From: Streptomyces tauricus
GTDB taxonomy: Bacteria > Actinomycetota > Actinomycetes > Streptomycetales > Streptomycetaceae
DNA: 64,000 nt
Assembly: GCF_014650955.1 (NCBI RefSeq)
Contig: NZ_BMVY01000042.1
Location: 1 to 64,000, forward strand
Direction of reading: 5' to 3'
Part shown: positions 24,711 through 34,442 of the stretch, piece after piece
Numbering within the stretch: the stretch's first letter is position 1
How the letters are laid out: each line of letters starts with the position of its first letter
Translations under genes and position numbers: made by a program
Notes under the pieces: model-generated
The model's database searches: none
Told to the model about the DNA's origin: nothing
Seen by the model: only the letters and a program-made list of their open reading frames with translations

Positions 24711-25265
24711 ATGAACGAGACGACGGTGTGTGTGGTGGGGAACGTGGCGACGCAGCCCGTGTTCCGGGAGACGGCGGCGGGCCCGTCGGCGAGGTTCCGG
24801 CTCGCGGTCACGCAGCGGTTCTGGGACCGCGAGAAGAACGCGTGGCGGGACGGGCACACCAACTTCTTCACGGTGTGGGCCAATCGGGCGCTGGCGGCGA
24901 ACGTTCAGGCGTCCGTGTCGCTCGGGGAGCCGCTGATGGTGCGAGGCAGGCTGAAGGTCCGCTCCGAGCAGCGCGACGGGCAGTCGTGGACGGGCGCGGA
25001 GATCGAGGCCACGGCGATCGGGCACGATCTGGCGCGCGGTACCGCGGCGTTCCGCAGGACGCTCAGGGGCGATCAGGCAACGGACCGGACAGCGGACCGG
25101 ACAGCGGATCAGGTGTCCGGCCGGTCGTCGGGCGCGCTGGCCCGTCCGGAGCCGAACTGGGAGACGGAGCCGGCCGCGCCGACCGCTGAGGCCGGTGAAG
25201 CCGCTGAGGCCGGGCAGGCCCATGAGGCGGCTCTGCAGGGGCAGGAACCGGCCTTGGCGATGTGA
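24711..25265 (+). CDS. ssbB: Single-stranded DNA-binding protein, SsbB-like
   Basis: 184 residues from ATG 24711 (GGGAGG 7 bp upstream). One OB fold: TTVCVVGNVATQPVFRE, RLAVTQRFWDREKNAW, NFFTVWANRALAANVQASV and GEPLMVRGRLKVRSE are the SSB core. The C-terminal region is a linker containing a small repeat (TADRTADQ) and ends ALQGQEPALAM, without the acidic DDDIPF-type tip that recruits partners. That lack, and the position near the chaplin/dynamin genes, match SsbB of S. coelicolor, a second SSB linked to chromosome segregation during sporulation, rather than the replication SsbA. Confidence 0.85.
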   Translation: MNETTVCVVGNVATQPVFRETAAGPSARFRLAVTQRFWDREKNAWRDGHTNFFTVWANRALAANVQASVSLGEPLMVRGRLKVRSEQRDGQSWTGAEIEATAIGHDLARGTAAFRRTLRGDQATDRTADRTADQVSGRSSGALARPEPNWETEPAAPTAEAGEAAEAGQAHEAALQGQEPALAM

Positions 25266-25602
25266 ACGCGGTGACCGCGGTGCCAGCGGTGACTGCGATG
25301 CCAGCGGTGGAACTGCGGCGACTGTGTGGCTGCGGTGACTGTGAGTGACGCGGCCTCGGTCTGACCGAAGTGCGGCTTATCGGGGACTGCGTTGCGAACG
25401 GTCCCGTGGATTTGTCGACAAGTCCGGCCCGCAACCGGCTCTGGCGATAACGATTCCGATTCGGATCACTGATCGGATGACATGACCGGGGAGACAGCTG
25501 CGCCCCGTCCTTAGGATGCCGGGCATAGCTCTCGGGGCTGCTGATTCCGCTGGTGGGACCGTAACCCTCCAGTTCAACGGGTCCCGCTCGAAAGGGAATT
25601 CT
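25266..25602. other. Gene-free region upstream of the LAETG surface protein
   Basis: 337 bp. The first 80 bp contain imperfect repeats (gccagcggtg at 25282 and 25300, plus several gcggtgac). The second half turns AT-richer (around 25440-25480) and probably contains the surface-protein promoter, but no consensus -35/-10 could be named. No terminator for ssbB was recognised. Confidence 0.5.
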
Positions 25603-27018
25603 GTGCTTTCTTCGTTCTCTGCGCCGTCCGTGCACGGGCGAGGTGCCGCCGCCGCCCGCCTGGCCGCGGTGGTGCTCGTGTCCGGCCTCGTCGCCGTGAG
25701 CGCCGTGACTACCGCCGGTGCGGCCGTCGCGGACGAACTCCCCCTGAGCCAGGGTGGCGCGACCGCCACGATAGGCGGCCTCAAGACCTCCGGGCCCGCG
25801 GTCATCCACGAGGAGGGCGGGGACAAGCAGGTCTCCGCCGGACTCTTCGAGATGTCCGTCGACAACGGCGGCACCCTGCAGACCTACTGCGTCGACATCT
25901 ACAGCCCGACGCAGAAGGACGCCAAGTACCAGGAGACCCCCTGGAGCGGCACGTCGCTGAACGGGAACCCCGACGCGGGCCGGATCCGCTGGATCCTGCA
26001 GAACTCCTACCCGCAGGTCAACGACCTCGCCGCGCTGGCCGCGAAGGCGGGCGCGAAGGGCCTCACGCAGCAGGACGCGGCGGTCGGCACACAGGTGGCG
26101 ATCTGGCGGTACTCGGACGGCGCCGACGTGGACGCCGTGGACCCGCGGGCAGAGAAGCTCGCCGACTATCTGCAGCGCAGCGCACGCGACCTGGCGGAGC
26201 CCGCCGCCTCCCTGGAGCTGGATCCGCCCGCGGTCTCCGGCCGCCCGGGTGAGCTGCTCGGCCCGGTCACCGTGCGCACCAACGCGGCCGGGGTGACCGT
26301 GACGCCGCTCGCCGACGCCACGAGCGGAGTGAAGGTCGTCGGCCGGGACGGCAAGGAGATCACGTCCGCGACCGACGGCAGCGAGCTGTTCTTCGACGTG
26401 GCCGAGGACGCCGCGGACGGTTCGGCCGCGCTGACGGTGCAGGCCTCGACCACCGTGCCGGTCGGTCGGGCCTTCGCCTCGGAGACCAGGAGCCAGACGC
26501 AGATCCTGGCCGGTTCCAGCGAGTCGACGGTCTCCGCGGCGGCGACCGCGAACTGGGCCGCCGCGGGCGCGATACCCGCGCTGTCGGCGGAGAAGAACTG
26601 CGCGGAGGGCGGCCTCGACGTCACTGCGGTGAACGAGGGCGACGAGGCGTTCACCTTCGAGCTGATGGGCACCGAGCACACCGTCGAGGCGGGCTCGTCG
26701 CAGACCGTGACGGTTCCGCTGCGGGAGGACCAGGCGTACGACTTCACGGTCGAGGGGCCGGGTGGCTACGAGAAGCGGTTCCAGGGCGTGCTCGACTGCC
26801 GGACGCAGAGCGGCGCCGCCGCCGACGAGACTGTCCAGACGCTGAACGAGCCCAGCCCCGCCACGGTCGGCGGCACGTCCGCCACGACCGCCGACCTCGC
26901 CGAGACCGGCGCGTCGAGCGCCACCCCGGTGATAGCCGGAATCGCGATCGGCCTGGTCCTGATCGGCGGCGCGGCGATCCTCTTCATCCGCAAGAAGAAG
27001 ACACCTACGCAGGACTGA
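25603..27018 (+). CDS. Thioester-domain, LAETG-anchored cell-surface protein
   Basis: 471 residues from GTG 25603, with GAAAGGG 6 bp upstream; the longer frame from 25516 would bury the signal peptide. After the signal comes a TQXA/thioester domain: TYCVDIY (Cys96) and GTQVAIWRY (Gln164) are the pair that forms an internal Cys-Gln thioester, able to bond covalently to a host or surface amine. Beta-rich middle domains follow. At the C-terminus are LAETG (432-436), a membrane helix and RKKK, a class E sortase signal. The protein would be linked to peptidoglycan and act as an adhesin or structural pilin-like subunit. Confidence 0.88.
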   Translation: MLSSFSAPSVHGRGAAAARLAAVVLVSGLVAVSAVTTAGAAVADELPLSQGGATATIGGLKTSGPAVIHEEGGDKQVSAGLFEMSVDNGGTLQTYCVDIYSPTQKDAKYQETPWSGTSLNGNPDAGRIRWILQNSYPQVNDLAALAAKAGAKGLTQQDAAVGTQVAIWRYSDGADVDAVDPRAEKLADYLQRSARDLAEPAASLELDPPAVSGRPGELLGPVTVRTNAAGVTVTPLADATSGVKVVGRDGKEITSATDGSELFFDVAEDAADGSAALTVQASTTVPVGRAFASETRSQTQILAGSSESTVSAAATANWAAAGAIPALSAEKNCAEGGLDVTAVNEGDEAFTFELMGTEHTVEAGSSQTVTVPLREDQAYDFTVEGPGGYEKRFQGVLDCRTQSGAAADETVQTLNEPSPATVGGTSATTADLAETGASSATPVIAGIAIGLVLIGGAAILFIRKKKTPTQD

Positions 27019-27091
27019 GCGCCGGAGGGGCTGAGCACCGCCGCCGGCCCGAGCCGCTCAAGGGTGCGACCGGGACCGGCGCGGCCGGCGC

Positions 27092-27262
27092 TCACGGCTG
27101 CCCTTCGCCCAGCAGCGGGGCGAGGGGGTCCTCGGTGAGGGGGACAAGCGCGGCCAGTGCCTTGTCATAGGCCGGACGCGGGAAGACGTAGGGCCCCAGA
27201 GGCAGCCGGCCCCACTCCGACCGGTGGGCGGCGCCCGCCCGGCCGAATCCACCGAGTATCGC
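27092..27262 (-). pseudogene. Possible gene remnant without a start codon
   Basis: One minus-strand frame reads about 55 codons with strong G/C third positions and protein-like sequence (GRLPLGPYVFPRPAYDKALA, then LVPLTEDPLAPLLGEGQP and stop at 27092). No ATG, GTG or TTG opens it: the nearest upstream codons are non-start, and further upstream the frame runs under the small membrane ORF at 27289. It may be the 3' end of a decayed gene or a gene with a mutated start. The family was not recognised. Confidence 0.3.
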
Positions 27263-27288
27263 CGGGGGGCCTGACGGCGGGGGCGCGG

Positions 27289-27399
27289 CTATCTGCGGCG
27301 TCGGGCGTACCAGGTCACGGTCAGGATGATCAGGAATGCGATCACGAACGCCCAGACGGTCGTCGCGGTGTCGTAGGACGAGTACACGATGGCGAGCAT
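27289..27399 (-). CDS. Predicted 36-residue single-pass membrane peptide
   Basis: ATG 27399 to TAG 27289 encodes MLAIVYSSYDTATTVWAFVI followed by about ten more hydrophobic residues and a cationic end (YARRRR). This is a clean helix of about 20 residues with a positive-inside C-terminus. No good ribosome site is visible, and the peptide sits between the LAETG surface gene and ettA. Small actinobacterial membrane peptides of this kind are common and often missed. It could equally be a chance ORF, so confidence is modest. Confidence 0.45.
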   Translation of the reverse strand: MLAIVYSSYDTATTVWAFVIAFLIILTVTWYARRRR

Positions 27400-27587
27400 G
27401 CGTGGCGGATACCCGGCATGCGGCGCGACAGCCGTCATACCGCCGAGCGCACCGGGAACATGTGCGGTCGGCAGTGAAACGCCAGGTCAGGTGCTCGCAA
27501 CCGAACGCGTTTCCCCCGGGGGGTAGCCGTGCGGCAAGATGGGGTGTATCTGCCCACTGCCGATTTCAAGCGTCCGGACGGTTTCTC

Positions 27588-29252
<1,665 letters not shown>

Positions 29253-29257
29253 TCTCC

Positions 29258-29683
29258 TTGCGGCACATCTACCGCTGCCCGCTGCGCTGGGCGGACATGG
29301 ACGCGTACGGCCACATCAACAACGTGGTCTTCCTCCGCTATCTGGAGGAGGCGCGTATCGACTTCCTGTTCCGCCCGGACAAGGATTTCCAGCAGGGGTC
29401 CGTGGTGGCACGCCATGAGATCGACTACAAGCAGCAGTTGGTGCACCGCCACACACCGGTGGACATCGAGCTGTGGGTCACGCAGATCAGGGCGGCGTCC
29501 TTCACCATCGCCTACGAGGTCAAGGACCCGGACCAGGTGTATGTCCGGGCCCAGACGGTGATAGTGCCGTTCGACTTCGAGGCGCAGCGGCCGCGTCGCA
29601 TCACCGCGGAGGAGCGCGAGTTCCTTCAGGAGTACACGGACGACCAGGCCGGTTCCGCGGGCGCGGAGGCCGTCGCCGCATGA
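29258..29683 (+). CDS. Hot-dog fold acyl-CoA thioesterase (4HBT family)
   Basis: 141 residues from TTG 29258, 5 bp after the ettA stop. RWADMDAYGHINNVVFLRYL is the classic 4-hydroxybenzoyl-CoA thioesterase motif, with the catalytic Asp in DMDAYGH; the central helix (EEARIDFLF) and strands with DIELWVTQI and VIVPFD complete one hot-dog fold. It is cytoplasmic and cleaves acyl-CoA of unknown chain length. It overlaps the next gene by 4 bp, so it sits in an operon with ettA and the hypothetical below. Confidence 0.85.
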   Translation: MRHIYRCPLRWADMDAYGHINNVVFLRYLEEARIDFLFRPDKDFQQGSVVARHEIDYKQQLVHRHTPVDIELWVTQIRAASFTIAYEVKDPDQVYVRAQTVIVPFDFEAQRPRRITAEEREFLQEYTDDQAGSAGAEAVAA

Positions 29684-30423
29684 CGGCCCTGCACCTCGTC
29701 GACGAGGGGGAGGCGGCGGATCTCGCCGCCTTCCTGGCCCGGCTGATCCACTACGACCGGGCCGCCGCCGTGCGGCTGCAGGCGTCGGGGACGACGCTCG
29801 CGGTGTTCGGCCGGCCGCCGTCGTTCGAGGTGCTTGCCATCCGCACGGCACGGCTCGCCAAGCCGTACGAGAACGGTCTCGACGTCACCCTCGACGTGAC
29901 GGTCTCGGCCGGTGAACTCCTGGAGTCCCTCGACGAGGCGGCGGCCACGGCTGCCGTGCCCGCCGCCGTCACCGGGCCGCCCTGGGCCGGAGTACTGCCG
30001 CCGCGCGGCGGCTGGCGGCCGGAGCCGGGGCTGCCCGCGCTCGACGCCGTACGCACGATGGTGGCCGCGGCCGTCGCCGAATTCCGGTCACGGATCGACG
30101 AGTTGGCGCCCGAGGCCCGTACGCGGTCCGCGCTCGACGACATCGGGCGGGAGATCTGGTCCCGGCCGGTCGGGGACACCGAACTCCCGGTACGGGCCGC
30201 CCACGCGGCCCAGTCGCTGGGATTCCTCAGGCCCGCCCGTACCGCCGCGCCCGGCACCTCCGCCGCGCCCGGCGCATCCTCCGCACAGGGCACCTCCGCC
30301 GGTTCCGGTGAGGCCGCACTGCGGCTGCTGTCCTCCGGCGCGTGGCTCAGGCTGCGGACGCCGTACGGGACGATCGCCGTACGCAAGGCGGGACTCGGGG
30401 CGCTGGACGTCAGCGTCCGCTGA
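29680..30423 (+). CDS. Conserved hypothetical protein in the ettA operon
   Basis: 247 residues from ATG 29680, overlapping the thioesterase stop (ATGA). The sequence is beta/alpha-like with no signal, membrane segment or metal motif. A Ser/Ala/Pro-rich stretch (PGTSAAPGASSAQGTSAG) interrupts it near residue 200, before a final strand-rich end (TPYGTIAVRKAGLGALDVSV). The coupling to a thioesterase suggests an accessory role, but I do not recognise the family. It ends 28 bp from the convergent ABC ATPase. Confidence 0.7.
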   Translation: MTALHLVDEGEAADLAAFLARLIHYDRAAAVRLQASGTTLAVFGRPPSFEVLAIRTARLAKPYENGLDVTLDVTVSAGELLESLDEAAATAAVPAAVTGPPWAGVLPPRGGWRPEPGLPALDAVRTMVAAAVAEFRSRIDELAPEARTRSALDDIGREIWSRPVGDTELPVRAAHAAQSLGFLRPARTAAPGTSAAPGASSAQGTSAGSGEAALRLLSSGAWLRLRTPYGTIAVRKAGLGALDVSVR

Positions 30424-30451
30424 GCGTCCCGACGCCAACTCGGCCTCCGCG

Positions 30452-31453
30452 TCAGTGGTGTTCGCTGTCGTCCGGCCATACGCCGATGTGGTCCGGTTCG
30501 AGTTCCAGGGCGACGCGGTCGCGCATCCCGAGGGCCTCGGTGTACTCGGCGGGCAGCTGGAGCCGGCCGGCCCGGTCGAGCATCGCGTACTCACGGGCCA
30601 CCACCGTCTCGTGGCCGGTCGTGGCGTCCACCTCGGTGCGGCGCAGGACCTCCGTGGACGTACGGCCGTCCCTGATCGCGACCGTCCGGCGGACCTCACC
30701 GGCGACCGCCTGGTCGTGCGTGACGATCACGATGGTCGTGCCCAGGCGTTCGTTCGCCGTGCGGAAGGCGGCGAAGATCTGCTCGGCGGTGTGCGAGTCG
30801 AGTTCACCGGTCGGTTCGTCGGCGAGGAGGACGGCGGGGTCGTTGGCCAGCGCCACGGCGATGGCGACGCGCTGCTGCTGACCGCCGGACATCTGGAACG
30901 GGCGCCGGCCCCGGCACTCCGCGACCTCCAGCAACTCCAGCAACTCCAGGGCGCGTTGGGCCTGCGCGCGACGGCCCTTGCGGGAGCCGCCGAGCTGCAT
31001 CGGCAGGGTGACGTTCTGGGCGGCCGTCAGATAGGGCAGGAGATTGCGGGCCGTCTGCTGCCAGACGAAGCCGACGGTTTCGCGCCGGTAGCCGAGCCGG
31101 TCCTTCGCCCCCATGGTCAGCAGGTCGTGCCCCGCGACCCGGGCGGCGCCCGCGGTGGGGGTGTCCAGACCGGCCAGGATGTTCATCAGGGTCGACTTGC
31201 CACTGCCGGACGCGCCGACCAGCGCCATCAACTCGCCCTCGCGCACGAGGAGATCGAGGCCCTGGAGCGCCTGGACCTCCACGCCGTCCGTGGAGAAGAT
31301 CCGCACCAGCCGGTCACAGGTGATCAGGGCGTCATGGCCGTAGGCGGGGCGGTCGCGGCGGTCGGCGGCACGCTGGGCGAGGTCGGCGAAGGAGGGACCT
31401 GCCGGACCGGTCGGACCGGGGCCGGCGGGGCCGACGGAGTCGGTGGTCGTCAT
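30452..31453 (-). CDS. ABC exporter ATPase with a C-terminal AbrB-like segment
   Basis: 333 residues from ATG 31453 (GGAGAC upstream). The MacB/LolD-type ATPase core spans about 41-270: Walker A GASGSGKS (80-87), Q-loop around VWQQ (130), signature MSGGQ (188-192), Walker B LLADEP (209-214), H-loop His246. A Pro/Gly-rich leader precedes it. Unusually, residues 289-326 (AMLDRAGRLQLPAEYTEALG, then RDRVALELEP) read like the swapped-hairpin AbrB/SpoVT fold, as in MraZ and antitoxins. It is the last gene of a three-gene operon with two large FtsX-type permeases. The tail might tie exporter state to gene control; that is inference. Confidence 0.85.
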   Translation of the reverse strand: MTTTDSVGPAGPGPTGPAGPSFADLAQRAADRRDRPAYGHDALITCDRLVRIFSTDGVEVQALQGLDLLVREGELMALVGASGSGKSTLMNILAGLDTPTAGAARVAGHDLLTMGAKDRLGYRRETVGFVWQQTARNLLPYLTAAQNVTLPMQLGGSRKGRRAQAQRALELLELLEVAECRGRRPFQMSGGQQQRVAIAVALANDPAVLLADEPTGELDSHTAEQIFAAFRTANERLGTTIVIVTHDQAVAGEVRRTVAIRDGRTSTEVLRRTEVDATTGHETVVAREYAMLDRAGRLQLPAEYTEALGMRDRVALELEPDHIGVWPDDSEHH

Positions 31454-31538
31454 CGGGCGTCTCCGGTCGTGGTCGTCATCCGGTGGCTCCGGCTGGTGAT
31501 GGTCGTCAACGGGCGGCTTCCCATGGTTGCGGCAGGTC

Positions 31539-34442
31539 TCATCGGGCGTCCCCCGCCCGTAGCTCCCTGACCGAACCCCGTCGCCCGGTCCACCACGCCT
31601 GGGCCGCGGCGACCCCCGTGGCGACGAGGAGCACGGCGAGCGCGGGCAGGAGCAGGGACGCCGGGTCGGTGTGCAGCGCGGCGGTGCCGGGGGGAGGGGT
31701 GTCACCGGGGGTGGCGAGGGCCACGGCGGTCAGGTCGACGCCTGGCGCCAGCAGACGGACCGCTGCCCAGCCCGTCAGCGCCCCGCCCACCGCGGCGAGC
31801 AGGGCCTGCGGCAGCGCTTCCAGCACGAGCAGCCGGCGGCCCTGGCTGCGGGTGAGGCCCATGGTGCGCAGCCGGGCCAGCAGGGCCGAGCGTTCGGGTG
31901 CGGCGCGTACGAGGGCGAGCAGCAGGGCGAGTACGGCGTATCCGGAGCCGGCGGCCACCGCGACCGCGTAGACGCGTTCGGCGCCGGACTGGAGAGGGGA
32001 GTCTACGTAACGCGCGCGTTCGTCGGCCCGCAGGCGTACGTCCGCGGCGGGGCCCGCGGCCTTGCGCAGGGCGCCCTTGTCGAGGTGGTCGCCGGTCAGC
32101 AGGAGCGCCGTCGGACGGGCGGGGACGGCGCCCAGGCCGGCGCGGTCCACGACGAGGAACTCGGTGCCCGACACGGCCGGGGTCAGCTCGCGTACGACGG
32201 TGATGCGGACGGTGATCTCGCTGCCGTCCTCCAGGCGTACCGGGACGGGCCCCGTGCCGTAGCGGTCGGCGACCGTGGGGGAGGCGAGGGCGGGCAGCGG
32301 GGCCCCGGACCCACCCGCCGCCTTCGACCCACCCGTCGCCTTCGACCCGCCGGCAGTCTTCGACGCGCCGGAAGCCTTCGACCCGCCCGCCGCCTTCAAC
32401 TCGTCCGCCGCGAAGGCCCCGAGGTGCGTGCCGCGTGCCAGCCGGGCGTATCCCTCGGGGTCCACGCCGGCGAGGGGTACCGTCTCCACGCCGGTCCCGG
32501 GCCTGGCCTGGTAGCCGATGCTCAGAGGGGTGACCTCGCGTACGCCGGATGCCGAGCGCAGCTGTTGCGGGAGGCCGGCGGGCAGCGCGCCCATCACCTC
32601 GACGCGGGCGTCGGCCCCGAGGTTCAGCAGGGCCGCCCGGTCCCGTGCGTCCGCGACGCCCGCCAGGACCGACCCGCCGAACGCGGCCGTGGTGAGGGCC
32701 GTCAGCAGGGCGAGCAGGGGCAGCACCGCGGAGACGGAGGTACGGCCGGCGCGGGCCAGTGAGAGATGCCCGACCGCACCGCGCAGCCGTCCTGCGGGGC
32801 GGGCCAGCCAGCGCAGCGGCAGCGGATGGAGCCGGACCAGCACGAGCGCGGCGATCACACCGATCAGCACCGGTGCCAGCGCGACGAGTTGGTCACCGGA
32901 GCCGGAACCGGCGGCGTCCAGGTCCGCCGCGTCACCGGAGCCCGAGGCGGAGCCGGAGCCGCCCGAGGTCCCCCGGCTCCGCAGCGCGTACACCGCCGCC
33001 GACGCCAGTACCAGCAGGGTGAGTTCGGCGACGGTACGGCGGCGCGAGGGGCGTACGTCCGCGAGGTCCTCGCGGGCGCCGTGGACGCGTACGGCACGGT
33101 GGGTGAGCCAGGCGCGTACGGGCAGCATGGCGCAGGCGAGGAGCGCGACCGCGGCGGCGGTCCAGACGGCGTACGACAGGCGGCCGTACGGGACGGCGAG
33201 CAGGGCGGCCGCGAGGCCGAGCGCGGCGGCCGGTACCGCGACCACCGCCGTCTCGGCGAACAGCCGGGCCGTCAGACCGCGCAGGGAGACGCCCCGGGCG
33301 CGCAGCAGGGTGAGTTCGCCGCGGCGGCGGTCGGCGGCGAGACCGCCGGCCATGAGCAGGACCACGGCCGCGACCGTGGCGCTGCCGAACGCGGCGACGG
33401 CGATCAGCGGGCGGATGCCGGAGCGCAGTTCGGCGTACGAGGCGAGGACGTCGTCGAGGTCGGTGCTCGCGTCGGCCTCCGGGTCCGTGAGCGCGCGCAC
33501 CTTCAGCAGACCGGGGCCCGACTCCAGCGCGGCGATCGCGCTCGCCAGGCGGGGCAGTTCGCGCGCGGTCAGGGCGGAGGGGGCCGGGGCCAGCTGCCAG
33601 TAGCGGGCGGGGGCACCGGGCGTGCCGAGGAGCGCGGGTGCCGCGTCCGGGGCCAGCAGGAGCGTGCCGACCCAGTACGTGCTCGGTTCGGCGCCCTGGG
33701 CGGGGAGCCGCACGAGCGACGGGGTGCGCAGGATGGGCTGGGTCGCCCAGTACGCGCCCTCCCGGTCGCGCGGGGCGACGATGCCGGTGACGCGTACGGC
33801 GAGCGGGGCGCGTTCGACGGCGGGAACGTGGATCACCGAACCCACCTCGATGTGCAGGCGTTCGGCGGTCTCCGTGGTGACCGCGGCCTCCAGTTCCGCG
33901 GTCGTGGCGGTGACCGGGCCGTCGGCGCGCGGGAGACGGCCCGCGCGCAGCCGGGCGTGTTCGGCGAGGCCGTTCTGCGCGGCGAGGGTCATGTGCGCGG
34001 GCAGCCCGGTCGGCCTCGGCAGCCACTTCTCCGCCGCTTCGAGGGTTTTCGTGGTGCGCACCCCGTACGCGGACTGTCCGGGCTCGGCGACCAGCGGCCG
34101 CTCGATCACCTTCAGGATGCGCTCGTACCGCTCGCGCACCGCGGCCGGGCGCAGGACCGACTCGCGTTCCCCCTGCGTGGCGCCGAGGGAGGGCGGCGGG
34201 GCCGACATCTGTACGGAGGTCCGCAGGGCCGTGGCGTCGGTGACCGCCCGGCGCAGGCCCGCGTCCTCGTAGCGGTCGACGGCACGCGGGAAGGACGCGG
34301 CCAGGCAGACGGTCGCCAGCACCAGCAGGGCGAGGGCGACGGCGGCACCGGGCGCGGCGCGCAGCCGGGTGCGGATCCACGGGGCGACGGGGGGTTCGGT
34401 ATCCCGACGCGTGAAGGTCCACCGGCGGCCCACCTCACTCAC
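31539..34442 (-). CDS. Large FtsX-family ABC permease (first of two)
   Basis: 967 residues from GTG 34442, overlapping the upstream permease by 8 bp. An N-terminal membrane helix (APGAAVALALLVLATVCLAA), a large outer domain, an FtsX block of four helices in the middle (around PLIAVAAFGSATVAAVVLL) and a second FtsX block at the C-terminus (GSGYAVLALLLALVRAAP) give a MacB-like duplicated plan. The outer loop contains a GGSKA/GASKT tandem stretch of about six copies (32300-32395). It likely exports a lipophilic or peptide compound, or acts mechanically on the envelope. The substrate is unknown. Confidence 0.85.
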   Translation of the reverse strand: MSEVGRRWTFTRRDTEPPVAPWIRTRLRAAPGAAVALALLVLATVCLAASFPRAVDRYEDAGLRRAVTDATALRTSVQMSAPPPSLGATQGERESVLRPAAVRERYERILKVIERPLVAEPGQSAYGVRTTKTLEAAEKWLPRPTGLPAHMTLAAQNGLAEHARLRAGRLPRADGPVTATTAELEAAVTTETAERLHIEVGSVIHVPAVERAPLAVRVTGIVAPRDREGAYWATQPILRTPSLVRLPAQGAEPSTYWVGTLLLAPDAAPALLGTPGAPARYWQLAPAPSALTARELPRLASAIAALESGPGLLKVRALTDPEADASTDLDDVLASYAELRSGIRPLIAVAAFGSATVAAVVLLMAGGLAADRRRGELTLLRARGVSLRGLTARLFAETAVVAVPAAALGLAAALLAVPYGRLSYAVWTAAAVALLACAMLPVRAWLTHRAVRVHGAREDLADVRPSRRRTVAELTLLVLASAAVYALRSRGTSGGSGSASGSGDAADLDAAGSGSGDQLVALAPVLIGVIAALVLVRLHPLPLRWLARPAGRLRGAVGHLSLARAGRTSVSAVLPLLALLTALTTAAFGGSVLAGVADARDRAALLNLGADARVEVMGALPAGLPQQLRSASGVREVTPLSIGYQARPGTGVETVPLAGVDPEGYARLARGTHLGAFAADELKAAGGSKASGASKTAGGSKATGGSKAAGGSGAPLPALASPTVADRYGTGPVPVRLEDGSEITVRITVVRELTPAVSGTEFLVVDRAGLGAVPARPTALLLTGDHLDKGALRKAAGPAADVRLRADERARYVDSPLQSGAERVYAVAVAAGSGYAVLALLLALVRAAPERSALLARLRTMGLTRSQGRRLLVLEALPQALLAAVGGALTGWAAVRLLAPGVDLTAVALATPGDTPPPGTAALHTDPASLLLPALAVLLVATGVAAAQAWWTGRRGSVRELRAGDAR
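32300..32395. repeat. 18-bp tandem repeat region in permease outer loop
   Basis: About five imperfect units (ttcgacccgcccgccgcc and variants) encode GGSKA-type hexapeptides on the minus strand. The period is a multiple of three, so unit gain or loss would keep the frame. Confidence 0.7.
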
